This document shows positions 21,332-28,113 of a stretch of 32,913 bases of DNA, piece after piece (the first letter of the stretch is position 1; every line of letters begins with the position of its first letter). Position numbers and translations under genes: made by a program. A model generated the notes under the pieces. That model was not told the origin of the DNA and searched no databases. It saw nothing but the letters and a program-made list of their open reading frames with translations. The stretch comes from a virus. The stretch is taken from positions 1 to 32,913 of IMG/VR virus record IMGVR_UViG_3300027896_000135; one strand, given 5' to 3'.

Positions 21332-21973
21332 TTATTTATATATTTTAATAAATTTTTTATTTTTGGAATCCCAACCATACCCTCGCTTCCTCATTACTTC
21401 ATATCTTTCTGGGATATCTAACCACTTTCCAAGTTCTTCATCCCAATTATATTCCCATGATCCTTCATAATAACTACCTTTATCGTATGATCTATCATGT
21501 TTATAATTATTATCTTTAATCCATTGACTGTCTTTTTTATGTATTTCTGCTTCATGTGCTGCATAATGTTTTTGATTTTCTTGATAAGTTTCTTCATCAA
21601 AGCCTATATACTCTGATATATCTTTAACTACTTGTTTCCACATTTTTTTTGTAAAAGATTTTATAGGTATCCAATCTAATTCATTTTGATATTCATCATC
21701 ACTGCTAATTCCATTAAATGCCACAGTATCATAATAAAATTTAATTTCGACTCCTTCTTCTCCTTCTGAAACATATAATGAAATAGTTTCATGTATTTCT
21801 GGAACATCTACAGAAAATTGTGTGCCTGACTCAAAATTACCGTCAAATTCAGCATTTAAATATGGCAAATATTTTTTAACTGCATCTTTTAATGCTTTTA
21901 TATTTTTATCAATTTCCTCTTCAGATCTTGGTGTAAGATGCTTTATTGCTTCATTTACAAATTTTGCTCTCAT
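21332..21973 (-). CDS. Tagged hypothetical protein with Trp/Tyr-rich C-terminus
   Basis: The 213-residue protein starts MRAKFVNEAIKHLTPRSEEE, the full tag. The middle is strand-rich (GTQFSVDVPEIHETISLYVS, VEIKFYYDTVAF). The C-terminus has aromatic, charged segments (YYEGSWEYNWDEELGKWLDI, RKRGYGWDSKNKKFIKIYK). It lies 5 nt downstream of the gene at 21979 and carries the promoter of the next gene in its last codons. Function unknown; cargo role inferred from the tag only. Confidence 0.65.
   Translation of the reverse strand: MRAKFVNEAIKHLTPRSEEEIDKNIKALKDAVKKYLPYLNAEFDGNFESGTQFSVDVPEIHETISLYVSEGEEGVEIKFYYDTVAFNGISSDDEYQNELDWIPIKSFTKKMWKQVVKDISEYIGFDEETYQENQKHYAAHEAEIHKKDSQWIKDNNYKHDRSYDKGSYYEGSWEYNWDEELGKWLDIPERYEVMRKRGYGWDSKNKKFIKIYK
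21333..21340 (-). promoter_or_regulatory. Late-type promoter element TATAAATA
   Basis: An exact minus-strand TATAAATA followed by AAAG, 12 nt before the ATG at 21320 and overlapping the end of the upstream gene. The element and spacing recur before 22407 and 26704, with variants before 23150, 23718 and 31753. It matches the T4 late-promoter core. Confidence 0.55.
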
Positions 21974-21978
21974 TTTGA

Positions 21979-22407
21979 TTATTCTTCATTTAATTCAGGA
22001 TACATCTTTAATAAAGCTTCTAGAGTTATTTGTCTATCTGTTTTATCATATATAAGCATCTTCTTATCTGAAATATTAGGATAAACAGTTATAACATATT
22101 TTTCTTTTTTTAATAAATCAATTAAAAAATAACATTTATTATAACTACTTAACTGATACTGATCAAAATATCTTGCTGCTTCTCGAAGATTTCCTTTATT
22201 AGAAATTGACCATTCACTTGTTCCTAATTCTAATGCTGCTTTTACTGAAGGAATATCTATCAAAAAAACATAATCATTATTAAAAATTATTTTAGCTCCA
22301 GTTTGTTTTATTTTTCTAATTAGTGGCGCTTTTCCTAAGCCAATGCCCATGTCTTCTATAGGATCAGATTCATCTGTAAACTTTTCATATATAAATTTAG
22401 CTCTCAT
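21979..22407 (-). CDS. Tagged hypothetical protein, variant tag
   Basis: The 142-residue protein starts MRAKFIYEKFTDESDPIEDM, a variant of the tag that keeps MRAKF and an acidic turn. An alpha/beta body follows (AKIIFNNDYVFLIDIPSVKA, CYFLIDLLKKEKYVITVYPN). A late-type TATAAATA stands 10 nt before the ATG (22418-22425). Function unknown. Confidence 0.65.
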   Translation of the reverse strand: MRAKFIYEKFTDESDPIEDMGIGLGKAPLIRKIKQTGAKIIFNNDYVFLIDIPSVKAALELGTSEWSISNKGNLREAARYFDQYQLSSYNKCYFLIDLLKKEKYVITVYPNISDKKMLIYDKTDRQITLEALLKMYPELNEE

Positions 22408-22417
22408 TGAGTTGTTT

Positions 22418-22425
22418 TATTTATA
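22418..22425 (-). promoter_or_regulatory. Late-type promoter element TATAAATA
   Basis: An exact minus-strand TATAAATA within AGATATATAAATAAAAC, 10 nt before the ATG at 22407 and just after the terminator of the upstream gene. The implied 5' leader is only about 5 nt. Confidence 0.6.
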
Positions 22426-22430
22426 TATCT

Positions 22431-22460
22431 AAAAACAAAAGCTCTAATTTCTTAGAGCTT
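22431..22460 (-). terminator. Intrinsic terminator with GAAA tetraloop
   Basis: Perfect 9-bp arms AAGCTCTAA (22439-22447) and TTAGAGCTT (22452-22460) around a loop that reads GAAA on the minus strand, followed by TTTTGTTTTT. It ends the transcript of the gene at 22473-22832, and the next late-type promoter starts 6 nt further on. Confidence 0.85.
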
Positions 22461-22472
22461 CATTTTGATAGT

Positions 22473-22832
22473 TTAGTTTGGAGAATTAATATTTCCATCC
22501 CAATAATTTCCAAATTCTTTATTTTTTTGTTTAATCCATTTAAATACTTCTCTGGCAAATTTATTATCAGATATTGGTTCAGTTATATTCCATTGCATAT
22601 CATCAGCCCAATCATCGTTAATTAACCATTGTATAAATTCTCCTCTACCAAATACGTTTTCATGCATATCAGTTTCTACATTACCAAATCCGGCGCAGTC
22701 ATATGCGCTGGATAAATCAAGATCGTGACTTTTAATTATCATTTCATCTACTAAAGATGCTATTCTTTCAGCTCTTTCAGGAGTCATAAAACGTTCTTCG
22801 TTTAGACTCTCTTTAACTAATTTTGCTTTCAT
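22473..22832 (-). CDS. Tagged hypothetical protein (MKAKLVKESLNEE)
   Basis: The 119-residue protein starts MKAKLVKESLNEERFMTPER, followed by AERIASLVDEMIIKSHDLDL and an acidic, Trp-rich C-terminus (FIQWLINDDWADDMQWNITE). The tag contains L-N-E, which fits a gp21-type cleavage site. A terminator follows directly. The upstream AT-rich stretch lacks an exact late element. Function unknown. Confidence 0.65.
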   Translation of the reverse strand: MKAKLVKESLNEERFMTPERAERIASLVDEMIIKSHDLDLSSAYDCAGFGNVETDMHENVFGRGEFIQWLINDDWADDMQWNITEPISDNKFAREVFKWIKQKNKEFGNYWDGNINSPN

Positions 22833-22841
22833 ATTTTTCTT

Positions 22842-23150
22842 TTATTTTAAATCATTTACATTTAAAACAACAAAATCATCATCAGGAAATCCATCTATAA
22901 ACGAATAACTTATGTTATTATTATTTAATTCTTCTAATAACTCATCCCAATCAACAGATTCATTCCATGAACTAACAAATACAGCGTCTTTTTCATCAAT
23001 TCCCAACGCATTAATTGCATCATAAAATTTTCCGCGAAATTTCTTTGCATACACATTTTTCACCTCACTGAAATAAGTATAATCTAATTCATCTTTATTA
23101 AGAATTGACGAAGAATCATTAAGACTCTCTTTAACTAATTTTGCTTTCAT
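22842..23150 (-). CDS. Tagged hypothetical protein (MKAKLVKESLNDS)
   Basis: The 102-residue protein shares MKAKLVKESL with its neighbours and then diverges: SEVKNVYAKKFRGKFYDAIN, SWNESVDWDELLEELNNNNI and an acidic end. It probably folds as a small alpha/beta protein. The element TATAAATT stands 9 nt before the ATG. Function unknown. Confidence 0.65.
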   Translation of the reverse strand: MKAKLVKESLNDSSSILNKDELDYTYFSEVKNVYAKKFRGKFYDAINALGIDEKDAVFVSSWNESVDWDELLEELNNNNISYSFIDGFPDDDFVVLNVNDLK

Positions 23151-23159
23151 ATCTTTTTT

Positions 23160-23167
23160 AATTTATA
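23160..23167 (-). promoter_or_regulatory. Late-type promoter variant TATAAATT
   Basis: Minus-strand TATAAATT in the stretch AGATATATAAATTAAAAAAG, 9 nt before the ATG at 23150. The same 20-nt stretch recurs before 23718. Confidence 0.5.
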
Positions 23168-23176
23168 TATCTACTT

Positions 23177-23211
23177 AAAAAAACAAAAAGCTCCTATTTC
23201 TTAGAGCTTTT
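23177..23211 (-). terminator. Intrinsic terminator
   Basis: Arms pairing AAAAGCTC with GAGCTTTT (23187-23193 region and 23204-23211) around a GAAA-containing loop, followed on the minus strand by TTTTTGTTTTTTT. It closes the gene at 23233-23718 and is a near copy of the terminator at 22431-22460. Confidence 0.8.
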
Positions 23212-23232
23212 GTTAATGCCTCTTAATATCAT

Positions 23233-23718
23233 CTAATCTTGATCTTCAGATTCAATATCTTCAATCATTTCATCATATATAGATTTGGTCAAATATTTCA
23301 CATTTATATGATCTGGAATTAAACTTTGGTACATTGATCTCCCTCTTCCTAGTTTTACATGAGCTGAAGTCATTAAAGGTTGAGAACCATCATAAAATTG
23401 AAATCCGTTTTGTTCATCTAATATAAGAGCAATACCTCCTTCTTCATTATTATGGAATTTAAGTCTTTCATCTTCTACAAGAAATATTAAACATGCTATT
23501 TCTTTATCATTTTCATCTAAAGCAAGTTCATCTGGAAAATCTTCGTCGCTTTCTGTTAATTTAATTGCTAATTTTTTTTCTAATTGTTTAGCTAATGAAC
23601 GAATTTGCGGATATTTTTTTGAAAATTCTCGCAGTTCATTTTTACGTTCATCACTAAAGTATCTTGAATTTTGAATTTTTTCATCATCAAGAGATTCTTT
23701 AACTAATTTTGCTTTCAT
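23233..23718 (-). CDS. Tagged hypothetical protein (MKAKLVKESLDDE)
   Basis: The 161-residue protein has the tag MKAKLVKESLDDEKIQNSRY, a charged helix (LAKQLEKKLAIKLTESDEDF) and a strand-rich region (GIALILDEQNGFQFYDGSQP, KLGRGRSMYQSLIPDHINVK). It ends very acidic (EDIESEDQD). It is one transcription unit of its own: late-type TATAAATT upstream and a terminator downstream. Function unknown. Confidence 0.65.
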   Translation of the reverse strand: MKAKLVKESLDDEKIQNSRYFSDERKNELREFSKKYPQIRSLAKQLEKKLAIKLTESDEDFPDELALDENDKEIACLIFLVEDERLKFHNNEEGGIALILDEQNGFQFYDGSQPLMTSAHVKLGRGRSMYQSLIPDHINVKYLTKSIYDEMIEDIESEDQD

Positions 23719-23727
23719 ATCTTTTTT

Positions 23728-23735
23728 AATTTATA
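23728..23735 (-). promoter_or_regulatory. Late-type promoter variant TATAAATT
   Basis: Minus-strand TATAAATT, 9 nt before the ATG at 23718, in the same upstream block as at 23160-23167. The two blocks are identical over 20 nt, pointing to duplication of the whole promoter-plus-tag unit. Confidence 0.5.
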
Positions 23736-23762
23736 TATCTACAAAAAAAACACTATTTTTCA

Positions 23763-24182
23763 CTATTTTTCATAATCTAAAAATACAGCGCATTTAGATA
23801 TACAATACATCGCTGTAGATATTACGGCTTCTTCATGAGATAAATCTCCATAATAAGTTCCATCTTCAAATTCCCAACCATTATAAGTTTCTGCTCCAAA
23901 TAATTCTCCTGATGAACCTTTATGATCTAATACTTTTTCTATTTCCAGGATTATTTCATGATTTTTTATTTCTCCAGAAGGCTCAACCGCCCTTTCGACA
24001 AGCGAATTAAGTTCATCCATTAAATCTTTAGCAAATTTTTTGGGAACATCTTTCCAAAATTCCGGATAAAAATAAACTTCATCATCCACAAATTTTCCAA
24101 GTTCATTATGAACAGCTAGTTCATCTGGTTCTCCATAATATTCAATATTAACTAAACCGCTTTTAAGACTAATTTTTTCCAT
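23763..24182 (-). CDS. Acidic 139-residue hypothetical protein
   Basis: It starts MEKISLKSGLVNIEYYGEPD. The protein is acidic and strand/helix mixed, with FVDDEVYFYPEFWKDVPKKF, a Gly/Glu turn GSSGELFGAETYNGWEFEDG and a C-terminal helix with two Cys (MYCISKCAVFLDYEK). No tag is present. It lies 29 nt after an early-type promoter. Function unknown. Confidence 0.6.
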   Translation of the reverse strand: MEKISLKSGLVNIEYYGEPDELAVHNELGKFVDDEVYFYPEFWKDVPKKFAKDLMDELNSLVERAVEPSGEIKNHEIILEIEKVLDHKGSSGELFGAETYNGWEFEDGTYYGDLSHEEAVISTAMYCISKCAVFLDYEK

Positions 24183-24210
24183 GATTTTATACTTTAATTA
24201 AATTATAGTA

Positions 24211-24243
24211 CAAATATAATCAAAATACTTGACAAAAAGAAAT
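24211..24243 (-). promoter_or_regulatory. Early-type promoter, family member 7
   Basis: On the minus strand TTGTCAAG, then about nine nt and an exact TATATTTG (24218-24211), 28 nt before the ATG at 24182. Confidence 0.75.
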
Positions 24244-24258
24244 GTTTTACTGTTTATT

Positions 24259-25902
24259 TTATCCGCATTTACTAAATGTGCATTGCGAACAATGTCTGCA
24301 ATTTTCTTCTTGAACCATACTGCTGCCACATTCCGGACATTTCTCTAATGTTAATTCATCATCAATATATCTTGATAATGTTCTTCTAAGAGCAGATGAA
24401 AAAGAAGTTACATTTTCATCTATTTTTGATATAACATGATTCACGTATTTAACAGGAGCACCGTGTCTCAATATCATTGATGCAGACAGTGTCAGTGTTT
24501 TTTCCTCCACTCTGCTCATTGCCAAATTCAGATCTGAGATTTCAAATTCTCCATTCACAAATTTATACTCTCCTTTCTTAACTTTAATTGTTTTTCCTTT
24601 TGTGTTTTTCTCCATTGGTGGATTTTCAAATGCAAAAACTTCCCAAGGTCTGTTTGTTCCTGGCCATAGTCCCACGATAACGGCAAATTTTACTCCTTTA
24701 ACAGTTGCAACATAATAATCTGCTTCAAGAACTTTAGGTCTTTTAGGCGCATGATTGATTTTGAATTCTTCTTCTTTCTTGATCAAGACCCCAGAACGAG
24801 AGCCTTCTCTATAAACTGTAAATCCTTTGCAGCCTAGTTCCCATGCTTTCATATATAGATCTGATACAGTTTCTTTAGTTACATCTGATTTTAAATTAAC
24901 AGTTTTGCTTATGCTATGATCTATCCAATGCTGAGCAGTTGATTGGATATCTATACCTTTTAAAAAATCTATTTCATTGGCAGTTGCCTTATAATATGGA
25001 GATTTTGTTATGTCTGTTTCACCCGTTATTTCCATCCATTTTTTTAAACCATGGTGATAGACAACATACTCTTGCCATTTATCTCCATTTTGATCAATAA
25101 AATCGGGCTTTATTTCAACATTCATTATTTTTTTTCTTCTTTTATATTCCAACATAAAAATTGGTTCTATGCCAGAAGATGTTTGTGTCATAAGACTTAC
25201 TGTACCTGTTGGACTTTGGGTATTACATGCTATATTTCTTCTTCCATATTTTTTATAATCTTCATATAATTCTTTATCTGCAAGCCATAATTTAGTAAGA
25301 AAAGAATGATCTTTTTCTAATTCTAAATTAAAAATTGGAAAGGTTCCGCGTTCTTTTGCAAGATTAATAGACGATTTATATGTATTTAAAACTAAAGTTT
25401 TATATATTTCATTTACTTCTTTGATAGATTCATCAGAACTATATTTGATATTTAAATAAGCTAACGCATCACCCAAAGATGTTAGTCCTAAGCCTGTTCG
25501 TCTTCCATTAATTGCATTTTGTTTAATTTTGTTCCATAATTCTGTTTCTACTCTTTTAGTTTCATGATTTTCAGGATCATTTTTTATTTTTTTAAGTATT
25601 TTATCAATTTGTTCTAATTCGAGGTCTACTAAATCATCCATCAATCTTTGTGCTATCTGAATATGTTTTGCAAATAGTATGTAATTAAATTTTGCCTTTT
25701 CTGTAAAATAATTTTCTACATAACTAATTAAGTTTAAAACCATTAAACGACAACTATCGTATGAAGATAAACATAATTCTGCACAATTATGAACTAATAA
25801 ATCATTAGCAAAAAAATTATAATTATCTCTAACAGATATGTCATACACGTCTTCATTTTGTATAACATTTATTTTTTTAATCTTGACTTCTTTTATCTTC
25901 AT
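24259..25902 (-). CDS. nrdJ: Ribonucleotide reductase class II (NrdJ), C-terminal part preceded by C-terminal split intein
   Basis: The 547-residue product starts with a 39-residue C-intein (MKIKEVKIKKINVIQNEDVY ... NFFANDLLVHN) and then the extein from Cys40 (CAELCLSSYDSC). The extein carries the class II reductase core: GRRTGLGLTSLGDALAYL at 133-150, ACNTQSPTGTVSLMTQTSSG at 225-244, EPIFMLEYKRRKK and a Cys-rich C-terminal zinc ribbon (522-547). Class II enzymes reduce ribonucleotides using adenosylcobalamin. After splicing to the N-part at 26755-27942 the mature enzyme would be about 799 residues, with the essential active-site Cys as the +1 residue. The start overlaps the endonuclease gene by 26 nt. 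Confidence 0.92.
   Translation of the reverse strand: MKIKEVKIKKINVIQNEDVYDISVRDNYNFFANDLLVHNCAELCLSSYDSCRLMVLNLISYVENYFTEKAKFNYILFAKHIQIAQRLMDDLVDLELEQIDKILKKIKNDPENHETKRVETELWNKIKQNAINGRRTGLGLTSLGDALAYLNIKYSSDESIKEVNEIYKTLVLNTYKSSINLAKERGTFPIFNLELEKDHSFLTKLWLADKELYEDYKKYGRRNIACNTQSPTGTVSLMTQTSSGIEPIFMLEYKRRKKIMNVEIKPDFIDQNGDKWQEYVVYHHGLKKWMEITGETDITKSPYYKATANEIDFLKGIDIQSTAQHWIDHSISKTVNLKSDVTKETVSDLYMKAWELGCKGFTVYREGSRSGVLIKKEEEFKINHAPKRPKVLEADYYVATVKGVKFAVIVGLWPGTNRPWEVFAFENPPMEKNTKGKTIKVKKGEYKFVNGEFEISDLNLAMSRVEEKTLTLSASMILRHGAPVKYVNHVISKIDENVTSFSSALRRTLSRYIDDELTLEKCPECGSSMVQEENCRHCSQCTFSKCG
25786..25902 (-). other. C-terminal half of a split intein (Int-C, 39 aa)
   Basis: Residues 1-39 of the downstream gene: block F DVYDISVRDNYNFFANDL and block G LLVHN followed by Cys +1. 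Terminal Asn and the penultimate His are the residues that cyclise and release the intein. Known split NrdJ inteins have a C-half of nearly the same length and the same NFFANDILVHN end. Confidence 0.9.
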
Positions 25903-26704
25903 GGTTCATTATTCTTTTTAGTTTCCATTCTTTGACATTATTAATATTTTTTTCACAATACGGAGCAATATCAGTTATCAATATAAATTCAATATCTTTT
26001 TTTAATTGTTTTTTTAATTCTTCATATTTATATACTTTATCTTTCCAATATCCCTTTATTTCAACTATCTGTATAATCTTTTTATTATTTATTTTATCAA
26101 ATATAAAAAAATCGGGTCTATATGATTTATTTTCACTTATTTTATATAATGTACATTCTACATCCCATATTATATTTTTTGAATCTAACCATTTGGCGTA
26201 AATATATTCCCAAGAACTTCTTAACCACACATATTTTTTAAAATATTTATTATAATAATACCCCTGAATTCCTCGTGCACATGAATTTTTTATTTTAACT
26301 TTTTTTATACATTCTTCAGATGCCCATCCTATTTTATTTTGTACTTCATATAAAGCTTTTTCTTTTCTTATTTTATGCAAATGATCTGTGATTTCATTAT
26401 GTTTTCTTAGTATAATATCAAAAAAAGATTTCAATGTCATTCTTAAAACAGGATATGTTATTGGCAAATTTAAATACTTTATCATATATTTTATTCCATA
26501 TTCTTTTTCATAATAATAATAATGTAATAATTTTTTACATTCTTGGTATCTTTCATCTTGTTTTATTCCCTCTACATCATGACCTGTATTTCCTCTGCAT
26601 ATAGGTATTCCGTGTTCATTTACAGTATGTTTAATAATAGTAATATAAAACTTTTTATTTTGAATATCACTTAACAAACTTCTTAATTTTAATAATTCAT
26701 CCAT
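25877..26704 (-). CDS. Free-standing PD-(D/E)XK-type homing endonuclease between the two reductase halves
   Basis: The 275-residue protein has an N-terminal helical DNA-binding-like part (LLHYYYYEKEYGIKYMIKYL ...) and a C-terminal nuclease core: VWLRSSWEYIYAKWLDSKNI at about 160-180, RPDFFIFD near 199-206 and IVEIKGYW near 218-225. The PD ... ExK arrangement with RSSWE is typical of phage homing endonucleases of restriction-enzyme or Vsr-like fold. It should cut reductase genes lacking the intein, allowing the split intein locus to spread. It has its own late-type TATAAATA 12 nt before the ATG, like intron endonucleases of T4 that are made late. Its stop overlaps the start of the C-part by 26 nt. 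Confidence 0.85.
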   Translation of the reverse strand: MDELLKLRSLLSDIQNKKFYITIIKHTVNEHGIPICRGNTGHDVEGIKQDERYQECKKLLHYYYYEKEYGIKYMIKYLNLPITYPVLRMTLKSFFDIILRKHNEITDHLHKIRKEKALYEVQNKIGWASEECIKKVKIKNSCARGIQGYYYNKYFKKYVWLRSSWEYIYAKWLDSKNIIWDVECTLYKISENKSYRPDFFIFDKINNKKIIQIVEIKGYWKDKVYKYEELKKQLKKDIEFILITDIAPYCEKNINNVKEWKLKRIMNHEDKRSQD

Positions 26705-26716
26705 AATCCTTGCTTT

Positions 26717-26724
26717 TATTTATA
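26717..26724 (-). promoter_or_regulatory. Late-type promoter element TATAAATA before the endonuclease
   Basis: An exact minus-strand TATAAATA (in ATATATAAATAAAAGC), 12 nt before the ATG at 26704 and 31 nt after the reductase N-part stop. It would uncouple endonuclease expression from the early reductase transcript. Confidence 0.55.
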
Positions 26725-26754
26725 TATTTATATTAAAAGCGAGGATTATTACCC

Positions 26755-27942
26755 TTATTGCATGTCTAATTCTAATAAAATATCGTTTTCTGTAAGTTTT
26801 GCCGCTTCAACCCATCCTCTATTTTTTGTATAGACTTTATGGTCAGGCGTTAATTTAATTCGTTTTCCATCTTCAAGTTCTAATTCAATAACGTTTGCTT
26901 TTATTTTTGTTAAACTAGCATAATCTAAATTTTTATGTTCTAATTGAGATGTTTTTATATTATAAGACATAATATAAATTTCATTTTTCATTTTTTGAAA
27001 ATTATCACTTAATTCACGGATAGTTATTTTTCCTTGTGAAGTTTCAATTAAAGTATCACCTGTTAAGCACGGGTTGACTCCCGTGGTCTGAAAACCATAA
27101 TCTTTATATATGTCTGATGGTGTATTTTTTAATATAGTATCCCAAAATAAAATTCCTGGTTCAGCTTGCTCCCATGTATTTGATATAAATAAATTCCATA
27201 ATTTTTTTGCATCAATCTCTTTAAAAATAATTGGATTTTTTTCTGGCCATTTTTGTACATACATCTTATTATTTTTAACGGCCATCATAAATTCATCATT
27301 CACTCGAATAGAAATATTAGCGCCAGTTACTTTAGTTCTGTCATTTTTTATTGTTATAAATGTTTCTATTTGTGGATGATTAACAGCACATGATAAAATT
27401 AGTGCTCCGCGTCTTCCATTTTGCGCGACTTCTCTAGTTGTATTTGAAAATCTTTCCATGAATATGCCTATGCCGTCTGTAGTTTTTGCAGCATTGTTAG
27501 TTTGCATACCTTTGGGCCTTATGTTTGAGATATCAAAGCCTACTCCTCCTCGTCTTTTCATGAGTTGAGCCTGTTCCTGATCAGTTCTGAGAATCCCACC
27601 ATAAGAATCTGCTGGAGATTCTATAACAAAACAATTTGATAAGCTTTGTAATCTATAATCATTTCCTATGCCCTCCATAGGAGATCCTTGCGGAATAATA
27701 TATTTAAAATGATCAAAGTATGAAAAGATCTCTTCTTCAGAGATTGGATTAGGATATTTTTGCTCTATTCTTGCAAATTCTTTAGCTAATCTTTTATGTG
27801 TGTCTTCGGGAGTTAATTCTTTAAAATTTCCTTCTTTATCTTGTAATGCATATTTTGACATCCAAACATCACAAGCCATTGCATCTCCTGAAAAATATGA
27901 TAATGTAGCTTCTTTGACTTCTTCATGGGTATAGTTTGCCAT
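26755..27942 (-). CDS. nrdJ: Ribonucleotide reductase class II (NrdJ), N-terminal part ending in N-terminal split intein
   Basis: The 395-residue product has reductase extein at 1-291, with NCFVIESPADSYGGI at 103-117, RRGGVGFDISNIRPKG at 130-145, and EPGILFWDTIL near 261-271. It ends at the active-site motif VNP, where the intein begins at Cys292 (CLTGDTLIETSQGK). Residues 292-395 form the N-intein with block B LTPDHKVYTKNRGWVEAAKL and the end DILLELDMQ. There is no ATP-cone domain at the N-terminus. The protein is inactive until spliced to the part at 24259-25902. The arrangement matches 'fractured genes' known from phage metagenomes. Confidence 0.92.
   Translation of the reverse strand: MANYTHEEVKEATLSYFSGDAMACDVWMSKYALQDKEGNFKELTPEDTHKRLAKEFARIEQKYPNPISEEEIFSYFDHFKYIIPQGSPMEGIGNDYRLQSLSNCFVIESPADSYGGILRTDQEQAQLMKRRGGVGFDISNIRPKGMQTNNAAKTTDGIGIFMERFSNTTREVAQNGRRGALILSCAVNHPQIETFITIKNDRTKVTGANISIRVNDEFMMAVKNNKMYVQKWPEKNPIIFKEIDAKKLWNLFISNTWEQAEPGILFWDTILKNTPSDIYKDYGFQTTGVNPCLTGDTLIETSQGKITIRELSDNFQKMKNEIYIMSYNIKTSQLEHKNLDYASLTKIKANVIELELEDGKRIKLTPDHKVYTKNRGWVEAAKLTENDILLELDMQ
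26758..27069 (-). other. N-terminal half of a split intein (Int-N, 104 aa)
   Basis: Begins with catalytic Cys1 in block A (CLTGDTLIETSQGKITIREL) and contains block B TPDH, whose Thr and His help the N-S acyl shift. It stops at the classic split site and has no linker endonuclease domain, so it is a mini split intein with its endonuclease encoded separately. Confidence 0.9.
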
Positions 27943-27983
27943 TCACGATATATTATTTTAGTTCTATAAATGCTTACATTTTT

Positions 27984-28025
27984 AAAAAATTTTAGGCCAA
28001 CATACTTTTTAAATATGTGGCCTAA
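27984..28025 (-). terminator. Strong intrinsic terminator between polymerase and reductase
   Basis: Arms TTAGGCC + ACATA (27992-28004, one bulged A) and TATGTGGCCTAA (28014-28025) form a 12-bp stem with a 9-nt loop; on the minus strand it is followed by AA and six T. It separates the polymerase-side transcript from the reductase gene. Confidence 0.85.
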
Positions 28026-28030
28026 CATAA

Positions 28031-28057
28031 TTATTTGGCGATGTTATTGTTATTCAT
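28031..28057 (-). CDS. Possible 8-codon mini-ORF in a short late unit
   Basis: ATG at 28057, product MNNNNIAK, stop at 28031. It lies 20 nt after a TATAAATA (28078-28085) and 5 nt before a strong terminator. It may be a leader peptide or just a chance frame within a small RNA of roughly 85-90 nt. Coding is unproven. Confidence 0.2.
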   Translation of the reverse strand: MNNNNIAK

Positions 28058-28077
28058 TTAAGTTATGATCTTGTCTT

Positions 28078-28085
28078 TATTTATA
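28078..28085 (-). promoter_or_regulatory. Orphan late-type element TATAAATA
   Basis: An exact minus-strand TATAAATA (in GATATATAAATAAAG) 28 nt after the polymerase stop. No gene of normal size follows before the terminator at 27984-28025, so a short transcript is predicted. Confidence 0.45.
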
Positions 28086-28113
28086 TATCATTTTTAAATT
28101 TTCTTTAACACAA

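Noticed and set aside
27813-28028. 71-aa minus-strand frame over the start of the reductase gene
   Set aside because: It overlaps the clear reductase frame and contains the terminator stem; composition does not look like a real protein.
28026-28113. Group I intron or split intein in the polymerase gene
   Set aside because: The gene ends without an intein block A Cys, no exon resumes downstream, and the 3' segment is only about 90 nt with a promoter-like element and a terminator.
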